From Nocardia acidivorans NBRC 108247 (GTDB taxonomy: Bacteria > Actinomycetota > Actinomycetes > Mycobacteriales > Mycobacteriaceae): a stretch of DNA of 64,000 nucleotides. The stretch lies in the NCBI RefSeq assembly GCF_001625085.1, contig NZ_BDAW01000045.1, forward strand, positions 1 through 64,000, given 5' to 3'. Within the stretch, counting starts at the first letter, position 1, and the number at the start of each line of letters is the position of its first letter. Shown here piece after piece: positions 33,155 to 40,955 of the stretch. A model generated the notes under the pieces. The model did no database searches. It had not been told where the DNA came from and was given only the letters and a program-made list of their open reading frames with translations. Both the position numbers and the translations under genes were made by a program.

Positions 33155-33922
33155 TTACGCGACCGGGAGCAGGCCCTTGGTACGGCCGGGGTGGTTGGTG
33201 GCGATCCAGCTGACGCCCAGGTCCGAGCAGAGGCGGACATCCTCCGGTGCGTCGACGGTCCAGACGTAGGTGGCGCGGCCCGCGGCGGCGGCCTTGTCGA
33301 CCAGGTCCGGGTGTTCGCGCAGGGTGCGGACCGAGGGGCCGATGGCGGTGGCGCCCACGGTGGTGGCCGCGCCGCCGGAGAGGTAGAGGGAGGACTCGCC
33401 GAGCAGGACGGTCGGGAGCAGCGGCGCGGCGCGGCGAATGCGCCAGACGGCGGTGGCGGCGAAGGAGATCACCACCGCGCGCGAGTGGTCGGCCGAGGCC
33501 GGGGCGGCAATTCCGTAGCGCTGCAATTCGTTCAGCAGGGTGGTCTCGACGAGCGCGCCGAAGCGCACCGGATGTTTGGTCTCGATGAAAAGCTTGGTGG
33601 GGCGACTCTTCCAATCCAGCACCAGCTCGATGAGTTCGGCCAGGGTCAGCACCGGCGACGGCTCCGCCTCGGTGCCGAAGTTCAAGGCGCGCAACTCGTC
33701 CAGGGTCATCTCCGACACCGCGCCGATACCGTCGGAGGTCCGGTCCACGGTGCGGTCGTGCACGCAGACCAGCTGTCCGTCCTTGGTCAGCCGGATATCG
33801 CATTCGACACCGTCCGCGCCCTCCTGCAGCGCGAGATCGTATGCGGCGAGGGTGTGTTCGGGTCGCGCCGCCGACGCCCCCCGGTGCGCCACCACGAATG
33901 GTGCGCGACTGGCCCGGCTCAC
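33155..33922 (-). CDS. glpQ1: Glycerophosphodiester phosphodiesterase (GlpQ1-like)
   Basis: A 255-residue cytoplasmic GDPD enzyme that hydrolyses glycerophosphodiesters to glycerol 3-phosphate and an alcohol. VVAHRGASAARPEHT, GADGVECDIRLTKDGQLVCVHD (Glu and Asp metal ligands, second catalytic His), FIETKH and the C-terminal VWTVDAPEDV are the family landmarks. It starts with a GTG overlapping the DUF4328 stop by 4 bases. Counterpart of Rv3842c, which in mycobacteria lies beside bfrB; here the element and DUF5926 gene lie between them. Confidence 0.93.
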   Translation of the reverse strand: MSRASRAPFVVAHRGASAARPEHTLAAYDLALQEGADGVECDIRLTKDGQLVCVHDRTVDRTSDGIGAVSEMTLDELRALNFGTEAEPSPVLTLAELIELVLDWKSRPTKLFIETKHPVRFGALVETTLLNELQRYGIAAPASADHSRAVVISFAATAVWRIRRAAPLLPTVLLGESSLYLSGGAATTVGATAIGPSVRTLREHPDLVDKAAAAGRATYVWTVDAPEDVRLCSDLGVSWIATNHPGRTKGLLPVA

Positions 33923-35013
33923 TTCGCCAATACCTCCTCGTGCTCTGCTTCCGCCGGATTCAATGCGGTCGCCTCATCATTCCCGACGTGCCGCGCGGGC
34001 GCGCGCCCGGCGGAATCGGATTCCGGATCGGCCGCGGGCCGCACCGGCGCGATCACCGGAACGGCGGGCGCGGTCGCGGGCAGCCAGCGCCGCACGGTGA
34101 GCGGTTCACCGCGCAGATCGACCCCGGCGAAGGCGCGCACCAGCCACAGCGTCAGCACCGCGACCCCGGCCGCCACCAGATCGGTCCACATGGTCACCAG
34201 GACGCCGTCCGCGCGCACCTGCAGGGTGCCCGCGAAGCGGTACAGCAGCACCGCCACCACCAGCACGCCATTGAGAATCCACGCCGCCCACCAGATTCGG
34301 ACCGCGCGCAGCAGCCGAGAATCCAGTTCGCCGGTCTTGACGGCCTCGGTGAGGAAGACACCCGGCCACAGCAGATTCACCCCGGGAATCAGGCAACCGA
34401 GGAAGAGTTCGATACGCGGTCGCGGATCCGCCCGGCGCACAGCGGCATACGCGGTGCGGCGGGCCTGCACCAGCCAGCCGACCAGCGCGACCGCGGTGAG
34501 CAGCGCCAGCAGCGCGGCCAGAATCGACGAGACCGTCACCGCCCCATCGGAGATCCACAGCAGCCACGGCTGGATCAACCGGGTGCGGTTGCGCAGCAGA
34601 ATGCCGTAGCGGCCCAGTTCGGCCAGGGCGGCGACGCCGAAGGAGACCGCCGTGGCGATCAGCAGCCGGGGCAGGCGCGCGGTGAGCGCCTCGAGTCGGC
34701 CGACCGGCGTGGCGACGGTTTCCGGGACGCGATCCTGCAATCCCCAGCGCGGAATCCGGTCGTAGCGCGGCGTTTGCGGCTCCGGCCGCGGCCGGACCGC
34801 CCGCGCGGGACGCGAGGTGCGGCCGGGCGGGCGGGCCACCCAGCGGTAGTTGCGCCGCGCGGGCGGTGCGTCCACCGGGGCGGGTGAGAGCAGTACACCG
34901 TGGCAGCGCGGGCACCAGTGCAGCGGTTTGCCCTGCACGGCCCAGCGGGCCCCGCAGCGGGCACACGGCTGTACGACCGCGGGTCGCCGATCTGCCACGT
35001 TCCCCCCGTTCAT
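33919..35013 (-). CDS. DUF4328 membrane protein (Rv3843c-like)
   Basis: A 364-residue protein with an N-terminal zinc ribbon (CARCGARW...CPRCHG), a basic Pro/Arg-rich linker and about six hydrophobic segments forming the DUF4328 domain (residues about 115-310; LGCLIPGVNLLWPGVFLTE is typical), then a polar tail. Its start overlaps the rhodanese stop by one base and its stop overlaps glpQ1, so the three genes are translationally coupled. Function unknown. Confidence 0.85.
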   Translation of the reverse strand: MNGGNVADRRPAVVQPCARCGARWAVQGKPLHWCPRCHGVLLSPAPVDAPPARRNYRWVARPPGRTSRPARAVRPRPEPQTPRYDRIPRWGLQDRVPETVATPVGRLEALTARLPRLLIATAVSFGVAALAELGRYGILLRNRTRLIQPWLLWISDGAVTVSSILAALLALLTAVALVGWLVQARRTAYAAVRRADPRPRIELFLGCLIPGVNLLWPGVFLTEAVKTGELDSRLLRAVRIWWAAWILNGVLVVAVLLYRFAGTLQVRADGVLVTMWTDLVAAGVAVLTLWLVRAFAGVDLRGEPLTVRRWLPATAPAVPVIAPVRPAADPESDSAGRAPARHVGNDEATALNPAEAEHEEVLAK

Positions 35014-35387
35014 CAGTAGACCTTCGCCTCGTCCGGATTGTCACCGGTGAGCGGGCGCCCGGCGCGCTGCCAGGCCACCATGCCGCCCTCGACCATGACG
35101 GCCTCGATACCGACCGATTCCAGGAATTGCACGGCGGTCACCGAGCGGCCGCCCTGCCGGCAGATCACGAAGATCTCGGCGTCGTAGTTCAATTCGTCCA
35201 GGCGTGCGGGCACGTCGACCAGGGGGATGTGCAGGGCGCCGGGCGCATGCCCGAGCCGCCACTCGTCCTCTTCGCGCACATCGAGCAGCAGGACGGGCGC
35301 GGAGTCGGTGGCCGCCCTGGGCGCGGCAGTGTCGAACTCCGCGGGTACCTCCTCGATCGGGATCGAGGGGATATGGGGACCGGTCAC
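35013..35387 (-). CDS. Rhodanese-domain protein
   Basis: A 124-residue single-domain rhodanese. The GTG at 35385-35387 (MTGPHIPSIPIEEVPAEF) gives the expected N-terminus; the frame is open upstream but through repeat DNA. LLLDVREEDEWRLGHAPGALHIPL and the active-site loop FVICRQGGRS, with the catalytic cysteine, are intact. It probably transfers sulfur from a persulfide; the acceptor is unknown. First gene of the coupled rhodanese-DUF4328-glpQ1 operon. Confidence 0.9.
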   Translation of the reverse strand: MTGPHIPSIPIEEVPAEFDTAAPRAATDSAPVLLLDVREEDEWRLGHAPGALHIPLVDVPARLDELNYDAEIFVICRQGGRSVTAVQFLESVGIEAVMVEGGMVAWQRAGRPLTGDNPDEAKVY

Positions 35388-35469
35388 GGAATCGATCCTG
35401 CCACGGGCGTGCGGGGGCCGGGGAGTTCTGTCCCGGCGAAGCCTGCCGTGGCGGGTATCGGAGTGGGAG

Positions 35470-35499
35470 TTATCCACATAATCCACAACCTGATCCACA
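35470..35499. promoter_or_regulatory. Cluster of three DnaA-box-like 9-mers
   Basis: TTATCCACA (35470-35478), TAATCCACA (35479-35487) and TGATCCACA (35491-35499) occur head to tail. The first is the perfect DnaA consensus and the others differ at the second base only. They lie 83 bases upstream of the rhodanese start. Confidence 0.55.
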
Positions 35500-35511
35500 G
35501 GTTGAGAACTG

Positions 35512-35674
35512 TCCGAAATGTCTGGTCGATCGGTCCGAAACATCCGGTCGACCGCTCCGAAACGTCCCCTCCACCTCTCGGAGCGACCGACCCGATATCT
35601 GTTTGGACGGCGGCGGTTCCGGATCGGTTCCGTTCGCATCCGAAAAAAACGACAACACTACAGAAAATCCGAAA
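35512..35674. repeat. TCCGAAA direct repeats
   Basis: TCCGAAA begins at 35512, 35534 and 35556, the first two being starts of full 22-base units (TCCGAAA, A/G TC, GGTCGA, CG), and occurs again at 35639 and 35668. With the DnaA-like boxes these fill the 325-base gene-free gap between the rhodanese and the next gene. The 22-base period would place bound proteins on one face of the DNA. Confidence 0.55.
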
Positions 35675-35712
35675 TCCTCGGCGCACGCTGGCAAGATCGG
35701 TAGCCTGGCGCT

Positions 35713-36324
35713 ATGACTGTGAGCAGGGGGCTACTCGACGGACTGGACATCACCGGACTCAACACCGCACTCTCCGAGGCCACATGCCTGGGAATCGACG
35801 TCGACGCGGCGGCCGGGACACTACGGCTGGAACTCGACGTACTCACCCTCCCCGAGAGCGGGCCACCGCCGGAGGACTGTGACATCTACCTGACCCTGAC
35901 CGGGGTCAGCCGGGTCGCCGCCTCCCTGCGCCGGCAGCGCTGGGACGATCTCGACCCGGTCGTACTCCCCCTCGAACTCGACGGGTTGCACGACGCGGTC
36001 AGCAGTTTCGGCGGCGGCGCACTGCACGGCTGGGAATTCTTCGATCTGAGCGATAAGGCCTGGACGCAGTGGCGCAAACTGCTCAGCTTCGACACCGTGC
36101 TGGCCGACCGCCCGGCCGCGCACCTGCTGGAGATCTCCCAGGAAGAGGGCATCGATCCGCGCGAACTCGATGTGCGGGTGTGGTTCGACGGCGTCACCGT
36201 CACCGACAAACAGGGCAACGACATCGCCCTGACCGACTTCGTCGCCGGGGGTGTGCGCTGGTGGCAGGCGCACGACGCGGGCGATCCGCGCACCATGAAG
36301 CCGAATATCGTCCCGCCGCTGTAA
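35713..36324 (+). CDS. Uncharacterised 203-residue protein
   Basis: A soluble acidic protein starting MTVSRGLLDGLDITGLNTALSE, with a beta-rich first half and a C-terminal WFDGVTVTDKQGNDIALTDFVAGGVRWW. It has no signal peptide or membrane helix and no recognised family. It lies directly right of the DnaA-like repeat region; a TAGCCT sequence shortly before the ATG suggests a near-leaderless mRNA. A hairpin terminator follows. Confidence 0.7.
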   Translation: MTVSRGLLDGLDITGLNTALSEATCLGIDVDAAAGTLRLELDVLTLPESGPPPEDCDIYLTLTGVSRVAASLRRQRWDDLDPVVLPLELDGLHDAVSSFGGGALHGWEFFDLSDKAWTQWRKLLSFDTVLADRPAAHLLEISQEEGIDPRELDVRVWFDGVTVTDKQGNDIALTDFVAGGVRWWQAHDAGDPRTMKPNIVPPL

Positions 36325-36353
36325 CTTTCCGGGCCAGTCCCCGCGCCGAGCCG

Positions 36354-36385
36354 AAGGGCCGCACCGCATACCGCGGGGCGGCCCT
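36354..36385 (+). terminator. Hairpin terminator
   Basis: AGGGCCGC pairs with GCGGCCCT over 8 bp around a 16-base loop, about 30 bases after the stop at 36324. Confidence 0.5.
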
Positions 36386-36559
36386 GTCCATGTGTGGGAC
36401 GCACACGGCCGGGCAGTCCAAGGAGTGGGACGCCGCCCCCGGATCGGAATGAGGGGGCGCACACCCCGGTTGCATCGAAGCGGGTGTACGAATGATGGTT
36501 GGGTGCCCCTGGGCACAATTGCCGAGGGCGCACAGCCCCGACACTGAGGAAGGGACATC

Positions 36560-37183
36560 GTGGCTGAATACACGCTGCCAGATCTGGATTACGACTACAG
36601 CGCTCTGGAGCCGTTCATCTCCGGGCAGATCAACGAGATCCACCACACCAAGCACCACGCCGCCTACGTCGCCGGCGCCAACGCCGCGCTCGAGAAGCTG
36701 GAAGCCGCCCGCGAGGCCGGTGACCACGCCGCCATCTTCCTGAACGAGAAGAACCTGGCCTTCCACCTGGGTGGCCATGTGAACCACTCCATCTGGTGGA
36801 AGAGCCTGTCCAAGGACGGCGGCGACAAGCCGGTCGGCGATCTGGCCGCGGCCATTACCGACCAGTTCGGTTCGTTCGACAAGTTCGTCGCGCAGTTCTC
36901 CGCGGCCGCCAACGGCCTGCAGGGCTCGGGCTGGGCGTGGCTGGGCTACGACACCCTGGCCGGCAAGCTGCTCACCTTCCAGCTCACCGATCAGCAGGGC
37001 AATGTGCCGCTGGGCATCATCCCGCTGCTCGGCCTGGACATGTGGGAGCACGCCTTCTACCTGCAGTACAAGAACGTCAAGGCGGACTACGTCAAGGCGT
37101 TCTGGAACGTGGTCAACTGGGCCGAGGTGCAGGATCGCTTCACCCGTGCCACCACTCAGGGCAAGGGCCTGATCTTCGGCTGA
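36560..37183 (+). CDS. sodA: Superoxide dismutase, Fe/Mn type
   Basis: A 207-residue enzyme that converts superoxide to hydrogen peroxide and oxygen. Metal ligands are His in INEIHHTKHHAAYV, His in HVNHSIWW, and Asp and His in LDMWEHAFYLQY. GTG start with GGAAGGG upstream; the N-terminus AEYTLPDLDYDYSALEP is like mycobacterial SodA, which is also exported without a classical signal. Metal preference (Fe or Mn) cannot be decided. Counterpart of Rv3846. A strong terminator lies at 37294-37323. Confidence 0.97.
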   Translation: MAEYTLPDLDYDYSALEPFISGQINEIHHTKHHAAYVAGANAALEKLEAAREAGDHAAIFLNEKNLAFHLGGHVNHSIWWKSLSKDGGDKPVGDLAAAITDQFGSFDKFVAQFSAAANGLQGSGWAWLGYDTLAGKLLTFQLTDQQGNVPLGIIPLLGLDMWEHAFYLQYKNVKADYVKAFWNVVNWAEVQDRFTRATTQGKGLIFG

Positions 37184-37293
37184 TGAGCCGGGATTCCGTT
37201 GGGGGCTGATCACCCCCACACCCCCGGGTGGCGGGGTATTCCGAGACCCGGGCGGGCAATGGGGACGCAGCCCCCGCGCCCACACGCACTTCG

Positions 37294-37323
37294 AGGCCCG
37301 CGAACCAGCCGGTTCGCGGGCCT
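37294..37323 (+). terminator. Terminator downstream of sodA
   Basis: AGGCCCGCGAACC and GGTTCGCGGGCCT form a perfect 13-bp stem with an AGCC tetraloop, 110 bases after the sodA stop. Confidence 0.75.
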
Positions 37324-37358
37324 TGCGCGTGACCGGACCAATGTCGGACGGGGTGTCC

Positions 37359-37372
37359 GAGTGCTGGCACTC
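37359..37372. promoter_or_regulatory. Palindrome upstream of the Rv3847-like gene
   Basis: GAGTGCTGGCACTC is a perfect inverted repeat with a 2-base centre; its right half (CTGGCAC) is inverted again as GTGCCAG at 37385-37391. It lies about 95 bases before the gene start and may be an operator. Confidence 0.35.
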
Positions 37373-37466
37373 TTTGGTACTTGTGTGCCAGACATGACCA
37401 GGTACAAACTCGGGTACTACTGAAATGGGCATAGCCGCCCCGATTCGTCACCTCGGGAGGCACACG

Positions 37467-38003
37467 ATGAGCGAGCAGATCGGTGTGTTGCCGTTTCTCT
37501 CATCAGCGGAACAGGCGCGCGGATCCTTGCGCGGGTTCGTCATCTCCGGGCGCTGGCCCGACTCCACCAAGGAATGGGCACAGGTACTGGTACTCGCGGT
37601 GCGGGTGGCCAGCCTGCCGGGAATCCTGCCCACCACAACGGTATTCGGGGCGCGCGAGGAGCTGCCCGATGATCCGCAACCCGGTATGGTCGGGCTCGTC
37701 ATCGCCGAGGGCACCGTACTGGGCGATGCCGCACTGCTGCCGGGGCAGTTTGCCGAACATGTGCCACCGGCGTTGATCATGTTGCATCCGCCGCGTGAGA
37801 CCCGGCCGTCGCTGCCCGAATGCGCGGGCGCGGCCTCGGGTACCCTGCTGCTTCCGGGGCTGCCCCACCTGGGGTTGGAGCATCGGGCGGCCTGGGTGGA
37901 AACCGATGTCGACGGGGCCGTGACATCGATGGTCTCCCGGGTGGGGGTCGATCCGATCAGCGATCCCGACACCGCGGTTCTGGCTATGCTGCTGGCCGCG
38001 TAA
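37467..38003 (+). CDS. Uncharacterised protein (Rv3847-like)
   Basis: About 178 residues from the ATG at 37467 (MSEQIGVLPFLSSAEQARGSLRG), which has a CGGGAGG ribosome-binding site; an upstream in-frame ATG at 37425 lacks one. It is a soluble protein without recognised motif. Its length and place after sodA match Rv3847. Confidence 0.75.
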   Translation: MSEQIGVLPFLSSAEQARGSLRGFVISGRWPDSTKEWAQVLVLAVRVASLPGILPTTTVFGAREELPDDPQPGMVGLVIAEGTVLGDAALLPGQFAEHVPPALIMLHPPRETRPSLPECAGAASGTLLLPGLPHLGLEHRAAWVETDVDGAVTSMVSRVGVDPISDPDTAVLAMLLAA

Positions 38004-38105
38004 GGGTTCCCGAAACTTCTCGGCAGCGCGCCCAAACTTATTGCGCGCATTGCGATTTCGGCCATATGTGTTTGCGGATGCCGGGTTTGCCGGAGTAGTG
38101 TCGCT

Positions 38106-38207
38106 CAGAGCGAAGGGGAGTAGCCCCCAATCATGTAGTCGACATACTGATCCTCCCGGATCCGGCTGCGTGAACCGGAATCATCCGGTGGGCGAGACCT
38201 TCGGCCA
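38106..38207 (+). promoter_or_regulatory. Manganese riboswitch (yybP-ykoY type)
   Basis: CGAAGG (38111-38116) pairs with CCTTCG (38199-38204) to close the motif. Just inside on the left is GGGGAGTAG (38115-38123) and on the right GCGAGACCTT (38192-38201), the two conserved segments of yybP-ykoY riboswitches, whose folding places the metal site between two stacked arms. A perfect hairpin ACCGGA/TCCGGT (38174-38189) forms part of one arm. It lies about 90 bases before a GDT1-type transporter, a classic target. Confidence 0.8.
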
Positions 38208-38296
38208 TGACAGCCAAACCGATCACGGTGCGGATGCAGGCTGAAGCGCCCCCGCGAATTCAGTCGGCAGGCCGGAGAACCTGGGAGCCGAGAAAC

Positions 38297-39028
38297 ATGA
38301 TCACCACGATATTGCTGAGCTTCGGCGCGCTCTTCCTCGCCGAACTGGGCGATAAATCGCAGCTGATGGCCCTGACCTTCGCACTGCGCTACCGCTGGTG
38401 GATCGTGCTCTCCGCCATCACCGTCGCCAGCATTCTGGTGAACCTCATCGCCGTCGGCGTCGGCCATTTCCTCGGCGCGGCGCTGCCCACCGATCTCATC
38501 TCGCTATTCGCCGCCGCCACCCTGATCGCGGTCGGCCTGTGGACACTGCGCGAGGTGCTGCCGGGCCGCACCGGCGAGGACGATGCCGAAGCCGCGGCCC
38601 CGCAGACCACATCGCGCTCGGCCTTCTTCGTGGTCCTGTCCGCGTTCCTGCTCGCCGAACTCGGCGACCGCACCATGTTCGCCACCATGGCCCTGGCCAC
38701 CAAGAACGGCTGGGTCGCGGTCTGGATCGGTTCGGTCGCGGGCATGGTCGCCGCGGGCGGCCTGGCCATTCTCATCGGCGTGACCGTGGGCAAGCACATT
38801 CCCGAGCGCACCATCGCCACCGCATCGGGTCTGCTGTTCCTGTACTTCGGCGCGGTCACCCTGCTCGGCACGCTCGCCCCCGGCGTGGGGACGCTCGGCG
38901 CGGTCGCGCTCGGCGCGGTCCTGCCCGCGGCGGCCGGTGCGGTGCTACTGGTATTGCGCCGCAGGGCATTCGCGCGGACGCCGGAACGAGCCGTCGCGCC
39001 GGAGCAGCCCGAGTTCGAACTGCCCTGA
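38297..39028 (+). CDS. GDT1/TMEM165-family cation (Mn) exporter
   Basis: A 243-residue membrane protein (start MITTILLSFGALFLAELGDKSQ with GGGAG upstream). It has six helices in two homologous halves, each with the family motif E-x-G-D-(K/R): AELGDKSQLMA and AELGDRTMFATMA. UPF0016 proteins export manganese (or move Ca) using these acidic residues. The upstream Mn riboswitch should turn it on at high Mn. The nearby sodA makes Mn balance a plausible local theme. Positional counterpart of Rv3848. Confidence 0.9.
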   Translation: MITTILLSFGALFLAELGDKSQLMALTFALRYRWWIVLSAITVASILVNLIAVGVGHFLGAALPTDLISLFAAATLIAVGLWTLREVLPGRTGEDDAEAAAPQTTSRSAFFVVLSAFLLAELGDRTMFATMALATKNGWVAVWIGSVAGMVAAGGLAILIGVTVGKHIPERTIATASGLLFLYFGAVTLLGTLAPGVGTLGAVALGAVLPAAAGAVLLVLRRRAFARTPERAVAPEQPEFELP

Positions 39029-39032
39029 GCGC

Positions 39033-39680
39033 CTAGGTCTCCGAGGTCTCACCGAAGAGGGCGCCGCTGCGGCGCACCAGGGCGACCAGCGGATCGCGCA
39101 GGGCGCGCAGGCCGTCGATATCGCCCACCGCAATACGATTGGTGACCATCGCCGACAACGCCGCCACCAGGGTCTGACAGGCGAAAAGCTGATCATCGGT
39201 ATCGGCGCGCAGAATATCGGCGACCATGGCGACGAAGGTCTCCTGTAGATGCGTGCGCCGGATGATGGCCTCCGGGCCGACCGCGTACACCTCGACGAGA
39301 AACAGTCTGGCGTAGGCGGGTTCGGCGGCCAGCGCATCCAGGTACGCGCCCAGCACGCGTTCGATGCGTTCGGGCTGGGTCTCACCGTCGAACTCCGCGC
39401 CGGTGACGGCGATGATACCGGTGAGCATCAACTCCACGGCGCGCTCGTAGGCGGCCTCGAAACAGTCTTCCTTGGAACGGAATTGCTCATAGAAGGTTTC
39501 GCGTGAAACACCGGCGCGTTTGATGACCGCGGCGACGGGTGTTCCGACATAACCGTTTTCGGCCATCGCCTCGGCCATGGCCAGCAGGATGCGATCGCGC
39601 TGCGCGGCGATCACCGTCTCGCGCGGCAGACCGTGGCGGCCTCGGGGCAGCTGGCGGGCGGTGACTGCCGAATCGGCCAT
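39033..39680 (-). CDS. TetR family regulator
   Basis: A 215-residue repressor with an N-terminal HTH (RDRILLAMAEAMAENGYVGTPVAAVIKRAGVSRETFYEQFRSKEDCF) and a helical ligand domain. Its start overlaps the stop of the upstream SDR gene (TGATG), so the two form an operon that it probably represses itself through the palindrome at 40613-40628. The ligand is unknown. Confidence 0.9.
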   Translation of the reverse strand: MADSAVTARQLPRGRHGLPRETVIAAQRDRILLAMAEAMAENGYVGTPVAAVIKRAGVSRETFYEQFRSKEDCFEAAYERAVELMLTGIIAVTGAEFDGETQPERIERVLGAYLDALAAEPAYARLFLVEVYAVGPEAIIRRTHLQETFVAMVADILRADTDDQLFACQTLVAALSAMVTNRIAVGDIDGLRALRDPLVALVRRSGALFGETSET

Positions 39681-40591
39681 CAGGCGAGCTTCCTCATTCT
39701 GGGCGGGCGGGCAGGCTGCTCGGTGGTGAAGGCCACCGGCTCGGTCGTCGCCACGGCCAAAGCCGGTGCGACACCGTGCCGCAGAGCGTAGTCGACAACC
39801 CGCTGCCCCACCCCTCGGAAACTCAGCACCACTCCCACCCAGTACGGGGAGAAGACGCGGCGCGAACGGCGGGCCAGGGCGCGCTCCATGGCGTCGATGG
39901 CCGGGCCGAGCGGTGCGATTCCGGAGACGGTGCTGCGACCCAGAATGCTGCGCGCTGCGTCGGTGCCGAAACCCCGGCTGGTCATCTCGGTATCGAGTTC
40001 GGCGAAATAGGCCATGCCGACCTTCGCACCGGTATGGCGCAGTTCGATGCGCAGGGTGTCGCCGAGCGCCTCCAGCGCCGCCTTCGACGCGCTGTAGGCA
40101 CCGGCCAGGGGTAGGTGGATGGCGGCGGCCAGCGACGACACCAACAGCACGTATCCGCCCGGATGCGCGATATGCGGGCCCGCCGCGCGGAGGGTGTAGT
40201 ACGCGCCGAGCACATTGACGGTGAGCGTCTCCTCGAGCACCGTCGCATCACCGTCCAGCAGCGAAAGCTGGCGTGCGATACCGGCATTCACCACCACCGC
40301 GTCCAGACCCCCCAATTCCATGGTGAGCGAATTGACCACCCGCTGCACCTGCGCGGGATCACCGACATCGCAGTACCGCCACGGGGCCTCCCCGCAGTCG
40401 GCGGCCACCTCGGCCAGCAGCCCCTCCTCGATACCGAGCAGCGCCACCCGGGCACCCCGGGCATGCAACTGCCGGGCCAGCGCCGCCCCGATACCGCGCG
40501 CGGCACCGGTGACCAGAATGCGTTGCCCGCTCACTTGCCGGGCGGAGTGGAAAAGACCACGGCGCGAACGTCGGGCCGCGTGGGCGTTCAT
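39680..40591 (-). CDS. Short-chain dehydrogenase/reductase
   Basis: A 303-residue NAD(P)-dependent SDR from the ATG at 40589-40591 (MNAHAARRSRRGLFHSARQ). The cofactor motif is TGAARGIGAA, followed by VVNAGIA and the catalytic Ser and YSASK (LVSSLAAAI, GAYSASKAALEAL). The C-terminal extension with YWVGVVLSFRGVGQRVVDYAL may contact membrane. The frame stays open far upstream through repeat DNA, which is not real coding. Co-transcribed with a TetR gene; the substrate is unknown but likely lipid-like. Confidence 0.88.
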   Translation of the reverse strand: MNAHAARRSRRGLFHSARQVSGQRILVTGAARGIGAALARQLHARGARVALLGIEEGLLAEVAADCGEAPWRYCDVGDPAQVQRVVNSLTMELGGLDAVVVNAGIARQLSLLDGDATVLEETLTVNVLGAYYTLRAAGPHIAHPGGYVLLVSSLAAAIHLPLAGAYSASKAALEALGDTLRIELRHTGAKVGMAYFAELDTEMTSRGFGTDAARSILGRSTVSGIAPLGPAIDAMERALARRSRRVFSPYWVGVVLSFRGVGQRVVDYALRHGVAPALAVATTEPVAFTTEQPARPPRMRKLA

Positions 40592-40612
40592 GACAGCAAC
40601 CCTAGCACTCAA

Positions 40613-40628
40613 CGAACACCCGTGTTCG
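40613..40628. promoter_or_regulatory. TetR operator candidate
   Basis: CGAACACCCGTGTTCG is a perfect 7+2+7 palindrome 22 bases upstream of the SDR-TetR operon start, well placed for autoregulation by the TetR protein. Confidence 0.55.
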
Positions 40629-40681
40629 CAAACTACCGAGCCGGCTTCCAAACCCCAAGCCAACCAAGCGGACCCGCCCGC

Positions 40682-40799
40682 AAAGTTCGCGGCCGTCCCG
40701 GTTCTGGACTGAGTGGAGCGGAGGAGCGAAGCGGAGGAGCGGAGGGAGGGAAGAACCGGGACTTCAGGGCCGCGAACCCCGCCCGGAGCGAAGCGGAGG
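40682..40799. repeat. Dispersed hairpin repeat, copy 2
   Basis: Similar to 7411-7526 along its whole length. Outer arms GTTCGCGGCC (40685-40694) and GGCCGCGAAC (40768-40777) and inner arms TCCCGGTTCT (40696-40705) and AGAACCGGGA (40752-40761) are both perfect, so the block can fold into one long nested stem with a purine-rich loop. Confidence 0.65.
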
Positions 40800-40898
40800 G
40801 CAGAAAATACCGCCGCGAACCCCGCCCGCAGCGAAGCGAAGGGCAGAAAATACCGCCGCGAACCCCGCCCGCGGCGAAGCGGCGAGCGGAAATTACAG
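40770..40898. repeat. 43-bp tandem repeat, three units
   Basis: Units begin CCGCGAACCCCGCCC at 40770, 40813 and 40856, each followed by a GCGAAGCG core and (in two) GGGCAGAAAATA. The first unit starts within the hairpin repeat copy 2, so the array may have grown from its right end. It precedes the second SDR gene. Confidence 0.7.
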
Positions 40899-40955
40899 TG
40901 CTTGTTGACGGAGGGCCAGTGAGAGGGCGCTCCACGTTCGAGAGGACCAATCACC

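Noticed and set aside
37359..37391. CIRCE heat-shock element upstream of the Rv3847-like gene
   Set aside because: The half-sites GAGTGC and GCACTC are in the opposite order and only two bases apart, unlike the CIRCE layout.
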